DNA of 64,000 nt from Chloroflexus sp. Y-396-1 (GCF_000516515.1 NZ_KI911784.1:682001-746000), one strand, 5' to 3'; shown: positions 7,981 through 18,410, counted from the first letter of the stretch. The notes: generated from the letters alone by a model not told the origin. Made by a program: numbers and translations.

Positions 7981-10461
7981 TCAAGAAGTAGCTGGTGTTA
8001 GCGCATCGCTCCGCTGAGGAACAGCAAGGGTCGTCGTCACACCATCTGGCGGCAAGAGGGCAATACTTAGCACTTCATCAAGGGTTTCAACCGGAATGAA
8101 GGTCATCTCAGCACTCACGGCTGCGGGCAAATCTTCGAGGTCGAGCAGATTGCGTTTAGGCAAGATAATAGTCCGAATACCGGCCCGATGTGCGCCGAGC
8201 GCCTTCTCTTTGATACCGCCGATTGGCAACACCCGCCCGCGCAGCGAAATCTCACCGGTCATCGCAATATCATCGCGAACCAGACGACCAGTTGCGGCTG
8301 AAGCCAGTGCTGTCGCCATCGTAATCCCCGCCGAAGGACCATCTTTCGGCACTGCCCCTGCCGGTACGTGGATATGAATGGCGTGCGTCTCGAAGAAATT
8401 CGGCTCGATACCAAGCGAACGGGCACGCGAACGCACATACGTCAGCGCAGCCTCAGCACTCTCTCGCATTACCTCGCCTAGTTGACCGGTGATGATGAGT
8501 TCTTTCTTCCCTTCTACCGCACTGGCTTCCACAAAAATAATATCTCCACCAACTGGCGTCCAGACCAGGCCAATCGCAACTCCAGGCTGATCGATTCGCT
8601 CACGGGTTTCATTTGTGAACCGTGGCCGCCCTAGTGCAGTCCGCACGAATGCAGCATCAACCACAAAGGGTAGACTTGCCGGATCAATCTCACCTTCACT
8701 AAGGCGACGTGCCACTTTGCGTAGCACTGCCCCAATCGAGCGTTCGAGATTGCGCACCCCCGCCTCACGGGTGTACTCGTTGATGATGCAGCGGAGCGCC
8801 TCTTCACTGACTACGGCCTCTTCAGGACGCAGACCGTTAGCCCGCAACTGGCGTGGCACAAGATGGCTCAAGGCGATTTGCACCTTCTCATCTTCGATAT
8901 ATCCTGACAATTCAATCACTTCCATCCGGTCGCGCAAAGCTGGCGGCACCGTGTCCCACGTATTGGCCGTAGCCAGGAAGAGCACTCGCGAAAGATCGAA
9001 CGGCAGATTGAGATAATGGTCGGTAAACGTGTGGTTTTGTTCGGGATCGAGCACCTCAAGCAGCGCGGCTGCCGGATCGCCGCGGTAGTCGATGCCGAGC
9101 TTATCAATCTCATCGAGCAAAATAACCGGATCGGCGGTACCGGCACGGCGCAATTCCTGAATAATCCGTCCTGGCTGCGAACCAATGTAAGTACGGCGAA
9201 AGCCACGCAATTCTGCCTCATCACGAACACCGCCCAGGCTCATGCGGATAAAGCTACGCCCAAGCGCACGGGCAATACTCTGCCCCAAGCTGGTCTTGCC
9301 TACACCGGGTGGCCCAACGAAGGCGAGAATAGGTTCGCGATTGGCGCGCAGATTCTCTTCGCCGAGTGTAGCCCGGCGCTGTTTGACAGCCAGATACTCG
9401 AGGATACGCTCCTTAACCTTCTGCAAACCATGATGGTCTTCGTCGAGTACCTTACGAGCAAAAGCAATATCGATTGGTTGACCAGTATACTTATTCCATG
9501 GTAACTCGGCCAGCCACTCAAGGTAGGTGCGCACCATCTGATATTCTGGCGAGCTGGCATTGATACGTGCCAACCGATTCAGCTCACGGTCAGCCTCTTT
9601 GCGCGCCACCTCTGGGAGATCGGCAGCAGCCAACTTCTGGCGCAGGTCATCAAGTTCAGCAGCGTCACTCGTATCTTCACCCAGCTCTTTCTGGATAGCC
9701 CGCAATTGCTGACGCAGATAGAACTCACGCTGTTGCCTGGCAGCGCTCTCTTGCACCTCTTGCCGTAGCTTGGCCTGCACTTCGAGTAAAGCAAATTGCT
9801 TCCGGTAAAAGTTCAGCACCTTGCGTAGCCGCTCGACCACATCAAAGGTCTCGAGCAATTCCTGACGCTCGGCAAAAGTATAATCGGGCGAATAGCCGGT
9901 GTTGTCGGCCAGCTGACCGGGATCGTCAATCGAGCGTACAAAGTTGCGAATCTCTTGGGTCACACCGGGGCGCAATTCGAGTACAGCATCGATAGCTGCG
10001 TGTACCTCAACCATCAACTGTTCGAGTTCAGGGGTGCGTTCAAATACATCGGGCCGCCGGGTGAATCGAAAGCGCAGATAGGGTGTGGTTTGGATGGCTT
10101 CACCCAATTCAGCGCGCACTAACCCGCGCACCACCACACCACTTGCGCCATTTGGCAACGTTCCGAACTGCTCGATCCGGGCCACGACCCCCACTTTGAA
10201 CAATCGCTCAGTAATGGGGGCATCGGCTGGAGCATCGGGCCGCCGGGCAACGAGCAAGACATAGCGCCCTTCACGAGCCGCTGCTTCGGCAGCAGCGACT
10301 CCCAACTCATCGAGCGTCAAGCTGACGACAATATGTGGAAAGACCACTGCGCCCTCGAGTGGAATGAGCGGCAGCGTCTCTATCACCTCGGCAGTAGATT
10401 GATCTGGTGATTGAATATCAGCCTCAGCAGTCGTCTGTTCCCGCATCGTCTCATCATTCAT
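7981..10461 (-). CDS. lon: ATP-dependent Lon protease
   Basis: 826 residues from the ATG at 10461, which has GGAG eight bases upstream; an in-frame ATG at 10476 overlaps that ribosome-binding site. The order is an N-terminal LonN substrate-binding domain (LPLIPLEGAVVFPHIVV), coiled-coil region, AAA+ module with Walker A GPPGVGKTSLG near residue 383 and Walker B VILLDEIDKL, then the C-terminal protease with the catalytic serine in PKDGPSAGITM near residue 708 and a downstream Lys in GIKEKALGAHRAG. It degrades misfolded and short-lived regulatory proteins in the cytoplasm. The length matches LonA. A TTGACA lies upstream but a convincing -10 is not obvious. Confidence 0.97.
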   Translation of the reverse strand: MNDETMREQTTAEADIQSPDQSTAEVIETLPLIPLEGAVVFPHIVVSLTLDELGVAAAEAAAREGRYVLLVARRPDAPADAPITERLFKVGVVARIEQFGTLPNGASGVVVRGLVRAELGEAIQTTPYLRFRFTRRPDVFERTPELEQLMVEVHAAIDAVLELRPGVTQEIRNFVRSIDDPGQLADNTGYSPDYTFAERQELLETFDVVERLRKVLNFYRKQFALLEVQAKLRQEVQESAARQQREFYLRQQLRAIQKELGEDTSDAAELDDLRQKLAAADLPEVARKEADRELNRLARINASSPEYQMVRTYLEWLAELPWNKYTGQPIDIAFARKVLDEDHHGLQKVKERILEYLAVKQRRATLGEENLRANREPILAFVGPPGVGKTSLGQSIARALGRSFIRMSLGGVRDEAELRGFRRTYIGSQPGRIIQELRRAGTADPVILLDEIDKLGIDYRGDPAAALLEVLDPEQNHTFTDHYLNLPFDLSRVLFLATANTWDTVPPALRDRMEVIELSGYIEDEKVQIALSHLVPRQLRANGLRPEEAVVSEEALRCIINEYTREAGVRNLERSIGAVLRKVARRLSEGEIDPASLPFVVDAAFVRTALGRPRFTNETRERIDQPGVAIGLVWTPVGGDIIFVEASAVEGKKELIITGQLGEVMRESAEAALTYVRSRARSLGIEPNFFETHAIHIHVPAGAVPKDGPSAGITMATALASAATGRLVRDDIAMTGEISLRGRVLPIGGIKEKALGAHRAGIRTIILPKRNLLDLEDLPAAVSAEMTFIPVETLDEVLSIALLPPDGVTTTLAVPQRSDALTPATS

Positions 10462-10565
10462 AGCACGTCTCCACATTGCTACGCGGAACAGAACTTCCGC
10501 ACTGTTTATATTTTGAAACGCTAGCGGAGGCGTGTCAATAATCGATGAAAAGTTCTAGTGTAATT

Positions 10566-10579
10566 CTAACAATTGTTAG
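10566..10579. promoter_or_regulatory. Perfect 14-bp palindrome upstream of lon
   Basis: CTAACAATTGTTAG is an exact palindrome in the spacer between the deoR stop and lon. It could be a regulator site for lon or part of the deoR 3' end. No T-run follows it, so it is a poor terminator. Confidence 0.35.
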
Positions 10580-10598
10580 GTGATGGACGTGAACCAAC

Positions 10599-11396
10599 TC
10601 AGACCAGCACTAATTGCACCCCAGCCATCTCTATACGCCGCCGCTCCTCTTCCGGCAGTTCGGTATCGGTAATAATCGTCTCAATCGACTCTAAGGGAAG
10701 AACCTTGATAAAACCGCGCCGCTGCCACTTGCTCGAATCGGCGAGCAAGATAATCCGCCGCGCTGCCCGCGCCATCGCACGCTTGGTCTGAGCAATCTCG
10801 ATTGTTGAATCGGTTACACCGTACCCTGAATCGACCGACTCGGCAGCCAAAAACAGTTTCTCCACCACCAGATCACCGAGGCTTTGCTCAACCAGGGGGC
10901 CTAGGGTACCAAAGGTGGCATAATTAACAGTACCGCCAAGCATCCATACCTGAATATCGCTGAGGTGACGTAATTCAATAACAACATTCAGTGCGTTGGT
11001 CACAACAGTCAGTGGTGTGCGCTGACGCAGATGCTTCACCATTTCAACGACGGTCGTCCCGGCATCGAGCAGGATTGTGTCACCAGGCTGCACGAATTGG
11101 GCGGCGGCAGCCCCAATACGGGCTTTGGCCTCAAGCCGAATCCCGGCCCGTTGCTCAAAAGCAATTAATGCACTGGTTGCCGGTAAAGCCACAGCACCGC
11201 CGTGATCACGGATCAACACCCCCTCACGTTCAAGAGCAGCCAGATCGTTCCGAATGGTCACCGGCGTCACACCAAACATATCAGCCAGTTCATTTACTCG
11301 CACCGATCCCCGTTGACGCACGATTTCGGCAATCCGGCTTCGTCGGTCAAGCATGAGAGGACTACGTTCGCCGATCATGCTTTCATCGGTTTGCAT
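10599..11396 (-). CDS. DeoR-family transcriptional repressor, probable regulator of the fructose PTS operon
   Basis: 265 residues. The N-terminal winged helix (about residues 18-72) shows the DeoR signature RIAEIVRQRGSVRVNELADM and VTPVTIRNDLAALEREGVL. The C-terminal DeoRC sensor domain includes GDTILLDAGTTVVEMVKHL, which in this family binds a phosphorylated sugar effector. The ATG at 11396 has GGAG eight bases upstream. Its promoter carries TTTCGTTT (11421-11428), and the reverse complement AAACGAAA occurs twice in the promoter of the fructose PTS operon at 13.3 kb, suggesting autoregulation and control of that operon with fructose 1-phosphate as a plausible effector. The target is inferred from shared motif and proximity. 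Confidence 0.88.
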   Translation of the reverse strand: MQTDESMIGERSPLMLDRRSRIAEIVRQRGSVRVNELADMFGVTPVTIRNDLAALEREGVLIRDHGGAVALPATSALIAFEQRAGIRLEAKARIGAAAAQFVQPGDTILLDAGTTVVEMVKHLRQRTPLTVVTNALNVVIELRHLSDIQVWMLGGTVNYATFGTLGPLVEQSLGDLVVEKLFLAAESVDSGYGVTDSTIEIAQTKRAMARAARRIILLADSSKWQRRGFIKVLPLESIETIITDTELPEEERRRIEMAGVQLVLV

Positions 11397-11420
11397 GAGT
11401 TTATCTCCAGTTGTAGAAAG

Positions 11421-11470
11421 TTTCGTTTGGTTACGCTGCTATTGTACGTTGCCAGCATGAACGGCGTCAA
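11421..11470 (-). promoter_or_regulatory. Promoter and putative operator of the DeoR gene
   Basis: On the minus strand TTGACG (11465-11470) and TACAAT (11441-11446) are 18 nt apart. Just downstream of the expected start point lies AAACGAAA (11421-11428 as TTTCGTTT on the + strand), the motif also found twice in the PTS promoter. Confidence 0.6.
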
Positions 11471-11501
11471 GCATTGTGCGCTGAAGCAGCTCTGCACAGC
11501 A

Positions 11502-12950
11502 CTACAATCTTCGCGCTCGCAAGGTATGAGCCGTAAAAGAAGCCAGCTCACGGAACAAGTCTTCCGCACCGACTTCTTTCTCGTCTTGCGGTAAAGCAAG
11601 GTATTCTTCTACTCGACTCTGCATCGCCGCCCACGCTTGGGGTTGGGCATAGGGTGCAAGATACTGAAAGAGCATCCGATGCGCTCCTTTGCGCTCCATC
11701 ACTTCCAGACCATCCAGGATTTGACGATGCGGAGTTCCCTCCCAGATTGGCAGAATCATAGCATCACGCAGCCAACGCTCGACCCCAAACTCGGCCAGGG
11801 TGCCAATGCCTCCGTATACTTCCATTGCCCACTTAGCCGTCTGCACCGCATATTCAGCCGTCCAGTATTTCGCTAAATGCGCAAGCAAACGAAAGAGATG
11901 GTACTGTTCTGGATAACGAGGGGTTGCCTGCCAGAGCTGATCGAGCAGCCGTACCGCTTCCCAGGCCAACGCCAAAGCTGCTTCTAACTCAACAATTCGT
12001 TTTTCGATCTGATGGCGAAGGAGAGGATGTTCAGCAATCGGCTTGCCAAAAGCCTGCCGACGATGAGCATAGGCTACAGCATCGGCCAGCGCTCGTTGCG
12101 CCAGAGCGACACTGCCGACGCTATTTGCAACCCGCGAGAGGTTGAGTGTTTCAAGGATGAGATAAATGCCCCACTCTGCTTGCCCCAAGAGATAAGCCTC
12201 GCTGTGCCGCAATTCTACTTCACCGGTCGGAACTGAACGAGTGCCGATCTTATCTTTGAGACGCCGAACAGTATAGTTGAGACTGCCGTCTGAGCGGTAG
12301 CGTGGAACGAGAAATAACCCCAGACCACGAATATCAGCTAGACCAGATGCCAGTCGGGCTGCAACCACGGCCAGTTCTGCGCCAACATTACTGGCAAAAT
12401 ACTTATCGCCGCTCAAATACCAGCAATCCTCAGCCTGGACGGCTATCGTCTGCACTGTAGCACCGAGATCGGAGCCACCACCGATCTCGGTCATCCAGGT
12501 TGCACCTTGCCAGACCGTCTCATCGCGACGCAGCATAGCGGGCAAGAAACGAGCTTTTACCGCTTCGGTAGCGTATTTAGCCAGTGGTACCGCTGTCGAG
12601 AGCGAAACAGTATAAGGACAATACAGGCCGGCATCGTAAAAAGAGGTGAGGTAGCCCAACAAGTAGTGAGGGATCAGCGAATGTTCAGCAAAGACACGCC
12701 AGACAACACCGGCTTGATACCCTCGCCTGAGCATCTGCCAGTAATCGGGCGGATAGAGAATCTCATCAACGCGCCGACCTGAACTATCAAACATACGCAA
12801 CCAGGGTATCCCAGCGCGATCAACCGCAGCCGAAATAATCTTCCCCTCACGATCCCACCATTCCTGATACTCCTCCAGATAAGCAGATTGAGCCACGTCA
12901 CCAACGTAGCGGCGCAAAAATGTCAGCGGCGAAAGAATGCTCTGTTCCAT
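11502..12950 (-). CDS. Acyl-CoA dehydrogenase family protein, AidB-like
   Basis: 482 residues. FAD-binding and catalytic-core motifs of the acyl-CoA dehydrogenase superfamily are present: GATWMTEIGGGSDLGAT, then YLSGDKYFASN (middle beta domain), RRQAFGKPIAEHPLLRHQIE and MEVYGGIGTLAEFGVERWLRD with a Gly-Thr-Pro loop (IWEGTPH). The longer N-terminal region and the EGT-type end place it near the AidB/isovaleryl-like branch rather than the short-chain enzymes. It probably oxidises an acyl-CoA in the cytoplasm, but substrate is unknown. The start at 12950 has a GGAGGTAACG ribosome-binding site. It stands as a single minus-strand gene between the DeoR gene and the PTS operon. Confidence 0.88.
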   Translation of the reverse strand: MEQSILSPLTFLRRYVGDVAQSAYLEEYQEWWDREGKIISAAVDRAGIPWLRMFDSSGRRVDEILYPPDYWQMLRRGYQAGVVWRVFAEHSLIPHYLLGYLTSFYDAGLYCPYTVSLSTAVPLAKYATEAVKARFLPAMLRRDETVWQGATWMTEIGGGSDLGATVQTIAVQAEDCWYLSGDKYFASNVGAELAVVAARLASGLADIRGLGLFLVPRYRSDGSLNYTVRRLKDKIGTRSVPTGEVELRHSEAYLLGQAEWGIYLILETLNLSRVANSVGSVALAQRALADAVAYAHRRQAFGKPIAEHPLLRHQIEKRIVELEAALALAWEAVRLLDQLWQATPRYPEQYHLFRLLAHLAKYWTAEYAVQTAKWAMEVYGGIGTLAEFGVERWLRDAMILPIWEGTPHRQILDGLEVMERKGAHRMLFQYLAPYAQPQAWAAMQSRVEEYLALPQDEKEVGAEDLFRELASFTAHTLRARRL

Positions 12951-13297
12951 TCGTTACCTCCAGTGCTCTGAGGGGATTATAGCAAATCCGATCCTGAATC
13001 AGGAGGAGTGAGAAAGCGAAGAAGAGACCTGCATCTTCCCACCTTAACGGTTATCTACTGTCAATCCCACTTCGTCTCGACCCTGTCTGCCCGCGCCACC
13101 GCCGGAGGAATGGTAAGTCTCTCTTGCCCATACCTAGTACTACACCGGTTAAGACAGGTTTTCGGCCCCTCCGCAGGAAGGTGGAATACTGCTCACCAGC
13201 GCATTATTGCATAAGTCGTTGACCCGTGCTCCCGGTAAGCAACGCATGCTGCGCTTGCGTTCCAGGAAACCAAAAAGAAACCAAACAAAATTGATCG
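12951..13297. other. Intergenic spacer without a recognisable gene
   Basis: Divergent spacer between the acyl-CoA dehydrogenase and the PTS operon. Short frames cross it, but none has a ribosome-binding site or recognisable product. The PTS promoter begins at its right end. Confidence 0.6.
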
Positions 13298-13342
13298 TTG
13301 ACAAAACGAAAATACATGATATGATATAACTATCAAACGAAA
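13298..13342 (+). promoter_or_regulatory. Promoter and putative DeoR operator of the fructose PTS operon
   Basis: TTGACA (13298-13303) and TATGAT (13320-13325) are separated by 16 nt, in an AT-rich pocket. Two direct copies of AAACGAAA, at 13304-13311 in the spacer and at 13335-13342 near the start point, are 31 bp apart, about three helical turns. DeoR-family repressors such as AgaR bind TTTCGTTT-like repeats, so these are strong operator candidates. Confidence 0.65.
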
Positions 13343-13492
13343 CCGTCCATCTTGCAGCCAATCTACCGCTGGTGAAATCGGCAACCACGCCTGATCTACA
13401 CGCTTCCCTGTCCGGCGCGTTGTCGATTGACCGCAACGGAGCGACAGGCCAGGTCGTTGAGCCTACGCAGGCTACCACACAGGGGAGTGTGT

Positions 13493-15959
13493 ATGATAAA
13501 GATAAGTACGGCGTGTGTTCGCATCGGAGCTTTCGCAACCTCTAAAATTGATGCCATCCGCCAGGTCGGGCAGGTGCTGGTAGAGGCTGGTCATATTCAA
13601 CCTGCCTACATCGAGAGTATGCTGGCCCGCGAGGAGCTGGCCAATACGTTCCTGGGCAATGGGATCGCTATTCCGCATGGCAAACCTGAAGATCGCGATC
13701 TGATCATTGAGACCGGCATTGCTATTCTACAAATCCCAAACGGGGTAACGTGGAACAAGGGTGAAACTGCTTACTTGCGTCGGAATTGCTGCTCGTTCCG
13801 CTGAACACATTGACGTATTGCGCCGTTTGACTCGTGTCCTCGGTAACGCAGACCTGGTAAAACAATTATGTCAAACCAACAATGCTGCCGACATTGTTGA
13901 AGCACTAACCGGTACCCGTCCACCATCGCCGACATCGTCACTCACTGATTACGAACATACAGTACAGGTAGTAATCCGTAACTCAACGGGCCTGCATGCA
14001 CGTCCGGCCACCACCTTCGTGGAAACGGCACGGCGCTTCCAGGCCAGCATTCGGGTACGTTACGGTAAGAACGTTGCTGATGGTAAGAGTCTGCTCAGTC
14101 TGTTGCAGTTGGGGATCACAACCGGGGCAACAATTACGATTTCTGCACAAGGCACCGATGCGCAAGAAGCTTTGATGACCCTCACAGAACTGGTTGAGAC
14201 AGGCATAGGAGAGGAAGCGAGCGCGGAAACACCAGTAAACCACCGGAACATAGCCTATCGCGATTGGGAACCACAACACGTCGCTACAACAATCCACGGT
14301 ATTGCAGCCGCAGAAGGACTGGCAATCGGGCCGATTCGGCATTATCGCCGTACCCCTATGGTTATGGTTATTACCGATCAACCTGGGGATCGCCTGAGTG
14401 AGACAGCAGCTCTCGAGCAGGCCATCAGCGCAGCACGCAATGAACTTGAACATCTGGCGAGCGAAGTCTCCCGTCGGCTCGGATCATCACGCGCAGCAAT
14501 CTTCCGTGCGCACACAGAATTACTGACCGACCCAACCCTAATCCGTGAAACGGTCAGCCGGATTTTCGATGGTCACAGTGCAGCTTGGGCCTGGCAACAG
14601 ACTATCACGACTCGGGTTGCTCAGCTCGAAAAACTTGACGACCCGGTATTAGCCGGGCGGGCCGTCGATCTGAGCGATGTTGGACAGCGCGTTCTGCGTC
14701 ATCTGCTTGGCCTCGGTGAGATGCCGTTTATCAGTCTCACCGAACCGGCAATCTTGATCACCGATGATCTGACCCCTTCAGATACCGCTACGCTCGATCC
14801 TGACAAAGTATTGGGACTCTGCACAGCGCTTGGCGGCCCCATCTCACACACGGCTATCATTGCTCGTTCGCTAGGCCTACCCGCGGTTGTTGCTGCCGGC
14901 AGCGCAGTGCTCGACGTAGCAGACGGTACACCGGCAATCCTCGATGGCTTTAGTGGCAGGCTCTATCTACGACCATCGGCGACTGATGTCGAGACTGCAC
15001 ACGCCTTACGCTCCGGCCTCGAACAAGAACAGGCTATCGCCTTTGCGACTCGCCATCAACCGGCTATTACCCGCGATGGTGTGTATATCGAAGTAGCTGC
15101 AAATGTAAACCGGGTAGCCGATGCAGTGCGTGCTATCGAAACCGGTGCTGATGGTGTTGGTCTCATGCGTACTGAGTTTCTCTTCCTCGAACGTGACAAT
15201 GCACCTGATGAAGAGGAGCAGTACCAGGCATATCGGGCAATGGTAGAAACGATGGCCGGGCGTCCACTGATTATCCGCACCCTCGACATTGGCGGCGATA
15301 AGGAAGCACCGTATCTCAACATTCGCCGTGAAGACAATTCGTTCCTGGGTATCCGTGGCCTGCGCCTTTGCCTGCGCCGACCCGATCTGTTTGAACCACA
15401 GTTGCGCGCCATCTACCGTGCCGCGATGCACGGCCCACTCAAGCTGATGTTTCCAATGGTGGCAACGCTGGAAGAAGTACAACAGGCCAAAGCTATTGCC
15501 GAACGAATTCGCACCGAATTGACCGCGCCCCCAATTGAAATCGGCATTATGGTCGAAGTGCCATCGGTAGCCATGATGGCTGATGTGCTGGCGACAGAAG
15601 TCGATTTCTTCTCAATCGGTACCAACGATCTGACTCAGTACGTCCTGGCAATGGACAGGTTGCATCCAGAATTGGCCCGGCAAGCCGATAGTCTGCATCC
15701 GGCGGTGTTGCGAATGATTGCCCGTACTGTCGAAGGTGCAGCGAGTGCCGGACGCTGGGTAGGGGTCTGTGGCGGGATTGCCAGTGACCCACTCGGTGCA
15801 GCGATCCTGGTTGGTTTAGGAGTCCGGGAATTGAGCGTCAGTATTCCCAGCGTTGCCGCCATAAAAGCGCATCTGCGCGGTCTAAGCACTATTGAATTGC
15901 GTGATCTGGCGCAACGAGCACTGGCGTGTCGCAACGCAGCGGAGGTGCGTGCCCTATGA
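13493..15959 (+). CDS. Fructose PTS EIIA-HPr-enzyme I fusion, with an apparent frameshift in EIIA
   Basis: Three PTS phosphotransfer domains in one polypeptide of about 820 residues. EIIA-Fru starts at the ATG at 13493, with its active His in [10 protein letters not shown] near residue 61. HPr follows ([19 protein letters not shown], His near residue 168), then enzyme I with swivelling-domain His in [20 protein letters not shown]-binding [10 protein letters not shown] and C-terminal [14 protein letters not shown]. It would carry phosphate from PEP to FruA. In the EIIA domain the frame breaks at about 13776: frame one runs to WNKGETAYL and then stops at 13804, while the family-typical continuation [19 protein letters not shown] is one frame over. 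A two-base deletion from TTGGTCGTCGG would explain it. Either the gene is mutated, the base call is wrong, or the two halves are made separately (GTG at 13761 is a poor start). HPr and EI are intact. Confidence 0.85.
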
Positions 15960-16924
15960 ACATTGCTACCATTACGCTCAATCCAGCTATCGATCAGACG
16001 GTCTTCGTCGATCATTTTCAACTGAATACAGTTAATCGAGCACGAGCAATGCAACGCGATGCCGGTGGTAAAGGGGTAAATGTCGCTTCGTTTCTGGCCG
16101 ACTATGGTCTGAACGTCACTGCCACAGGGCTACTTGGCGCCGAGAATCCCCATATCTTTGAGCGCCACTTTGCTACCAAAGGCATTACCGACCGTTTTAT
16201 CCGTGTACCAGGGGCAACCCGCATTGGCGTCAAAATTGTCGATGAAGCCAATCAACAAACGACGGATATTAATCTACCCGGTCTCCCACCGCCACCCGAT
16301 GCACTTGACACATTGCTCAACGTGATTGATGAGTTAGCCGCCGATCATGAATGGTTTGTACTGGCCGGCAAGTTACCGCCAGGCGTACCGGTTGATTTTG
16401 TTCCCGACCTGATCAGACGGATACACGCCTTCAATCGTGCCGTTGCGCTTGATGTTAGCGGGCCAGCCCTAGCTGCCGGCCTGCATGCTCAACCTTCGCT
16501 CGTAAAACCTAACATCGATGAGCTACGCCAGATTACTTTGCTTGACCACGATGGACCAGAAGCAGCAAGTCTGGCAGCCCGTCGACTTAATCAGATGGGG
16601 ATCGGGCTGGCAATCGTATCAATGGGCGCGAAGGGAGCAATATTCAGTGATGGCACGACAGTGTTACATGCTATACCACCACCTGTTACGGTGCGTAGCA
16701 CCGTTGGCGCAGGTGATGCAATGGTAGCCGGAACGATTGCCGGTTTGGTAGAGGGATTATCTCTCACAGAGGTTGCTCGACTGGCGACGGCTTTTTCACT
16801 GGCAGCACTCGGCTCGATTGGGGCTCATCTCTTACCCCGTGCAGAACTTTGTGCCTTGGCCGCCAGAGTTACGGTTACAGTGGTTGATCCGGCTGTCACT
16901 ACACTGACGCCTGCTGATCAATAA
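15956..16924 (+). CDS. fruK: 1-phosphofructokinase
   Basis: 322 residues from the ATG at 15956, overlapping the EI stop by four bases and preceded by GGAGGTG eight bases upstream. It is a PfkB/ribokinase-family kinase: [20 protein letters not shown] at the N-terminus, GGKGVNVASFLADYGL (substrate lid and first signature) near residue 37, KPNIDELRQ, and the ATP/anion-hole signature TVGAGDAMVAGTIAGL with the catalytic Asp near residue 252. It phosphorylates fructose 1-phosphate delivered by the PTS to fructose 1,6-bisphosphate. Its position between the PTS phosphotransfer fusion and fruA supports this over tagatose-6-phosphate kinase. Confidence 0.93.
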   Translation: MNIATITLNPAIDQTVFVDHFQLNTVNRARAMQRDAGGKGVNVASFLADYGLNVTATGLLGAENPHIFERHFATKGITDRFIRVPGATRIGVKIVDEANQQTTDINLPGLPPPPDALDTLLNVIDELAADHEWFVLAGKLPPGVPVDFVPDLIRRIHAFNRAVALDVSGPALAAGLHAQPSLVKPNIDELRQITLLDHDGPEAASLAARRLNQMGIGLAIVSMGAKGAIFSDGTTVLHAIPPPVTVRSTVGAGDAMVAGTIAGLVEGLSLTEVARLATAFSLAALGSIGAHLLPRAELCALAARVTVTVVDPAVTTLTPADQ

Positions 16925-16954
16925 ATGTTTGTCAAAAATGAAGGGAGGAGAACG

Positions 16955-18394
16955 ATGGCCGTTATTGTCGCGATTACGTCGTGTCCCACCGGAATTGCCC
17001 ACACCTTTATGGCGGCAGAAGGGCTACAACGCGGTGCGGAGAGTCTTGGTCACACGATCAAGGTTGAAACCCAAGGGTCGGTCGGCGCTGAGAATACGCT
17101 GACCGCAGCGGATATCGCCGCTGCCGAGGTGGTGATTATCGCAGCCGACACCAAAGTCGATCTCAGTCGGTTTACCGGTAAGCGGATCTACGAAACCAGC
17201 ACCAAAGCGGCAATACACGATGGGGTGGGGGTAGTTAAAGCTGCCCTTGAACAGGCTAGGATCAAGACGACTGCTACGGTACAATCAGATCTGGTCGATC
17301 AGGTTGCCGCAGCCAAAGCGGCGCGTGCTGCCGGAGTAGCTGGCCCTTACAAACATCTGATGACCGGCGTTAGCTACATGTTGCCCTTCGTGGTTGCCGG
17401 TGGTTTGTTGATCGCGTTAGCATTTGCGTTTGGCGGTATTTATGTCTATGAAGAGGCCAATCGCGGCTCATTAGGCTGGGCGCTATTCCAGATTGGCGCC
17501 CCATCAGCCTTTGCCCTAATGGTACCGATCCTGGCCGGTTTTATCGCTTTCTCAATTGCTGACCGGCCTGGCCTGGCGCCGGGGATGATCGGCGGCATGC
17601 TGGCATCTGCAACCGGTTCCGGCTTTCTAGGTGGTATCCTGGCCGGTTTCATTGCCGGTTACGCTACGTTGTGGCTCAATCAGAATCTCAACCTGCCTAA
17701 AACACTGGCCGGTCTCAAACCCGTTCTGATTCTACCGTTACTCAGTTCGCTTTTTGTAGGTCTCCTGATGATCTACGTTATCGGCCAGCCGGTGAGTTCA
17801 GCCCTTAATGCGCTAACTGCCTGGCTCCAGAGTATGGAGCAGAGCAGTGCCCTGATCCTTGGCCTGATCCTAGGTGCTATGATGGCCTTCGATATGGGTG
17901 GGCCGGTAAATAAAGCTGCCTACACATTCGCGACCGGCCTGCTGGCATCACAAGTAACCACACCCATGGCTGCGGTAATGGCTGCCGGTATGACCCCACC
18001 ACTGGGCCTGGCACTGGCAACCTTCTTGTTCAAGGATCGTTTCTCTGCCGAAGAGCGTGAGGCGGGAAAAGCTGCGGCCGTACTCGGTATTTCCTTCATC
18101 ACCGAGGGGGCAATTCCCTTTGCTGCCAAAGACCCCTTCCGCGTTATTCCCTCGATTATGGTCGGTTCGGCAGTTGCCGGTGCACTCTCTATGGTCTTCG
18201 GGTCAACGCTAGCAGTTCCACACGGTGGCATCTTCGTTCTTCCCATCCCCAACGCAGTCGGTAATCTACCAATGTATATCGTTGCCATCCTAGCAGGTAC
18301 GCTCGTTACAGCCGCGATGCTCTACGTGCTCAAGCGGCCATTGGGTACCGTCGAAGCGCCAACTACGGCAACGGTATCAGGCACTGCCGACTAG
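16955..18394 (+). CDS. fruA: Fructose-specific PTS enzyme IIBC
   Basis: 479 residues from the ATG at 16955, which has GGGAGGAG directly upstream; the earlier ATG at 16925 precedes that ribosome-binding site. The EIIB domain begins [20 protein letters not shown] with the phosphorylated Cys at residue 10. A linker (about 105-130) leads to the EIIC membrane domain with about nine or ten hydrophobic segments and the family motif [15 protein letters not shown]. It transports and phosphorylates fructose to fructose 1-phosphate in the cytoplasmic membrane. There is only one EIIB domain, without the duplicate B' domain of the E. coli protein. Last gene of the operon. Confidence 0.94.
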   Translation: MAVIVAITSCPTGIAHTFMAAEGLQRGAESLGHTIKVETQGSVGAENTLTAADIAAAEVVIIAADTKVDLSRFTGKRIYETSTKAAIHDGVGVVKAALEQARIKTTATVQSDLVDQVAAAKAARAAGVAGPYKHLMTGVSYMLPFVVAGGLLIALAFAFGGIYVYEEANRGSLGWALFQIGAPSAFALMVPILAGFIAFSIADRPGLAPGMIGGMLASATGSGFLGGILAGFIAGYATLWLNQNLNLPKTLAGLKPVLILPLLSSLFVGLLMIYVIGQPVSSALNALTAWLQSMEQSSALILGLILGAMMAFDMGGPVNKAAYTFATGLLASQVTTPMAAVMAAGMTPPLGLALATFLFKDRFSAEEREAGKAAAVLGISFITEGAIPFAAKDPFRVIPSIMVGSAVAGALSMVFGSTLAVPHGGIFVLPIPNAVGNLPMYIVAILAGTLVTAAMLYVLKRPLGTVEAPTTATVSGTAD

Positions 18395-18410
18395 CACGAC
18401 ACTAGGTAGC

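Noticed and set aside
7460-7984. Long open frames on both strands through the repeat cluster next to lon
   Set aside because: They are low-complexity Pro/Ser/Arg/Gly products of repeated palindromes, without ribosome-binding sites.
13761-15959. Annotation of the PTS HPr-EI protein as starting at GTG 13761
   Set aside because: The frame upstream supplies the N-terminal half of the same EIIA domain, so a frameshift within one fusion gene explains the data better than a start in the middle of a domain.
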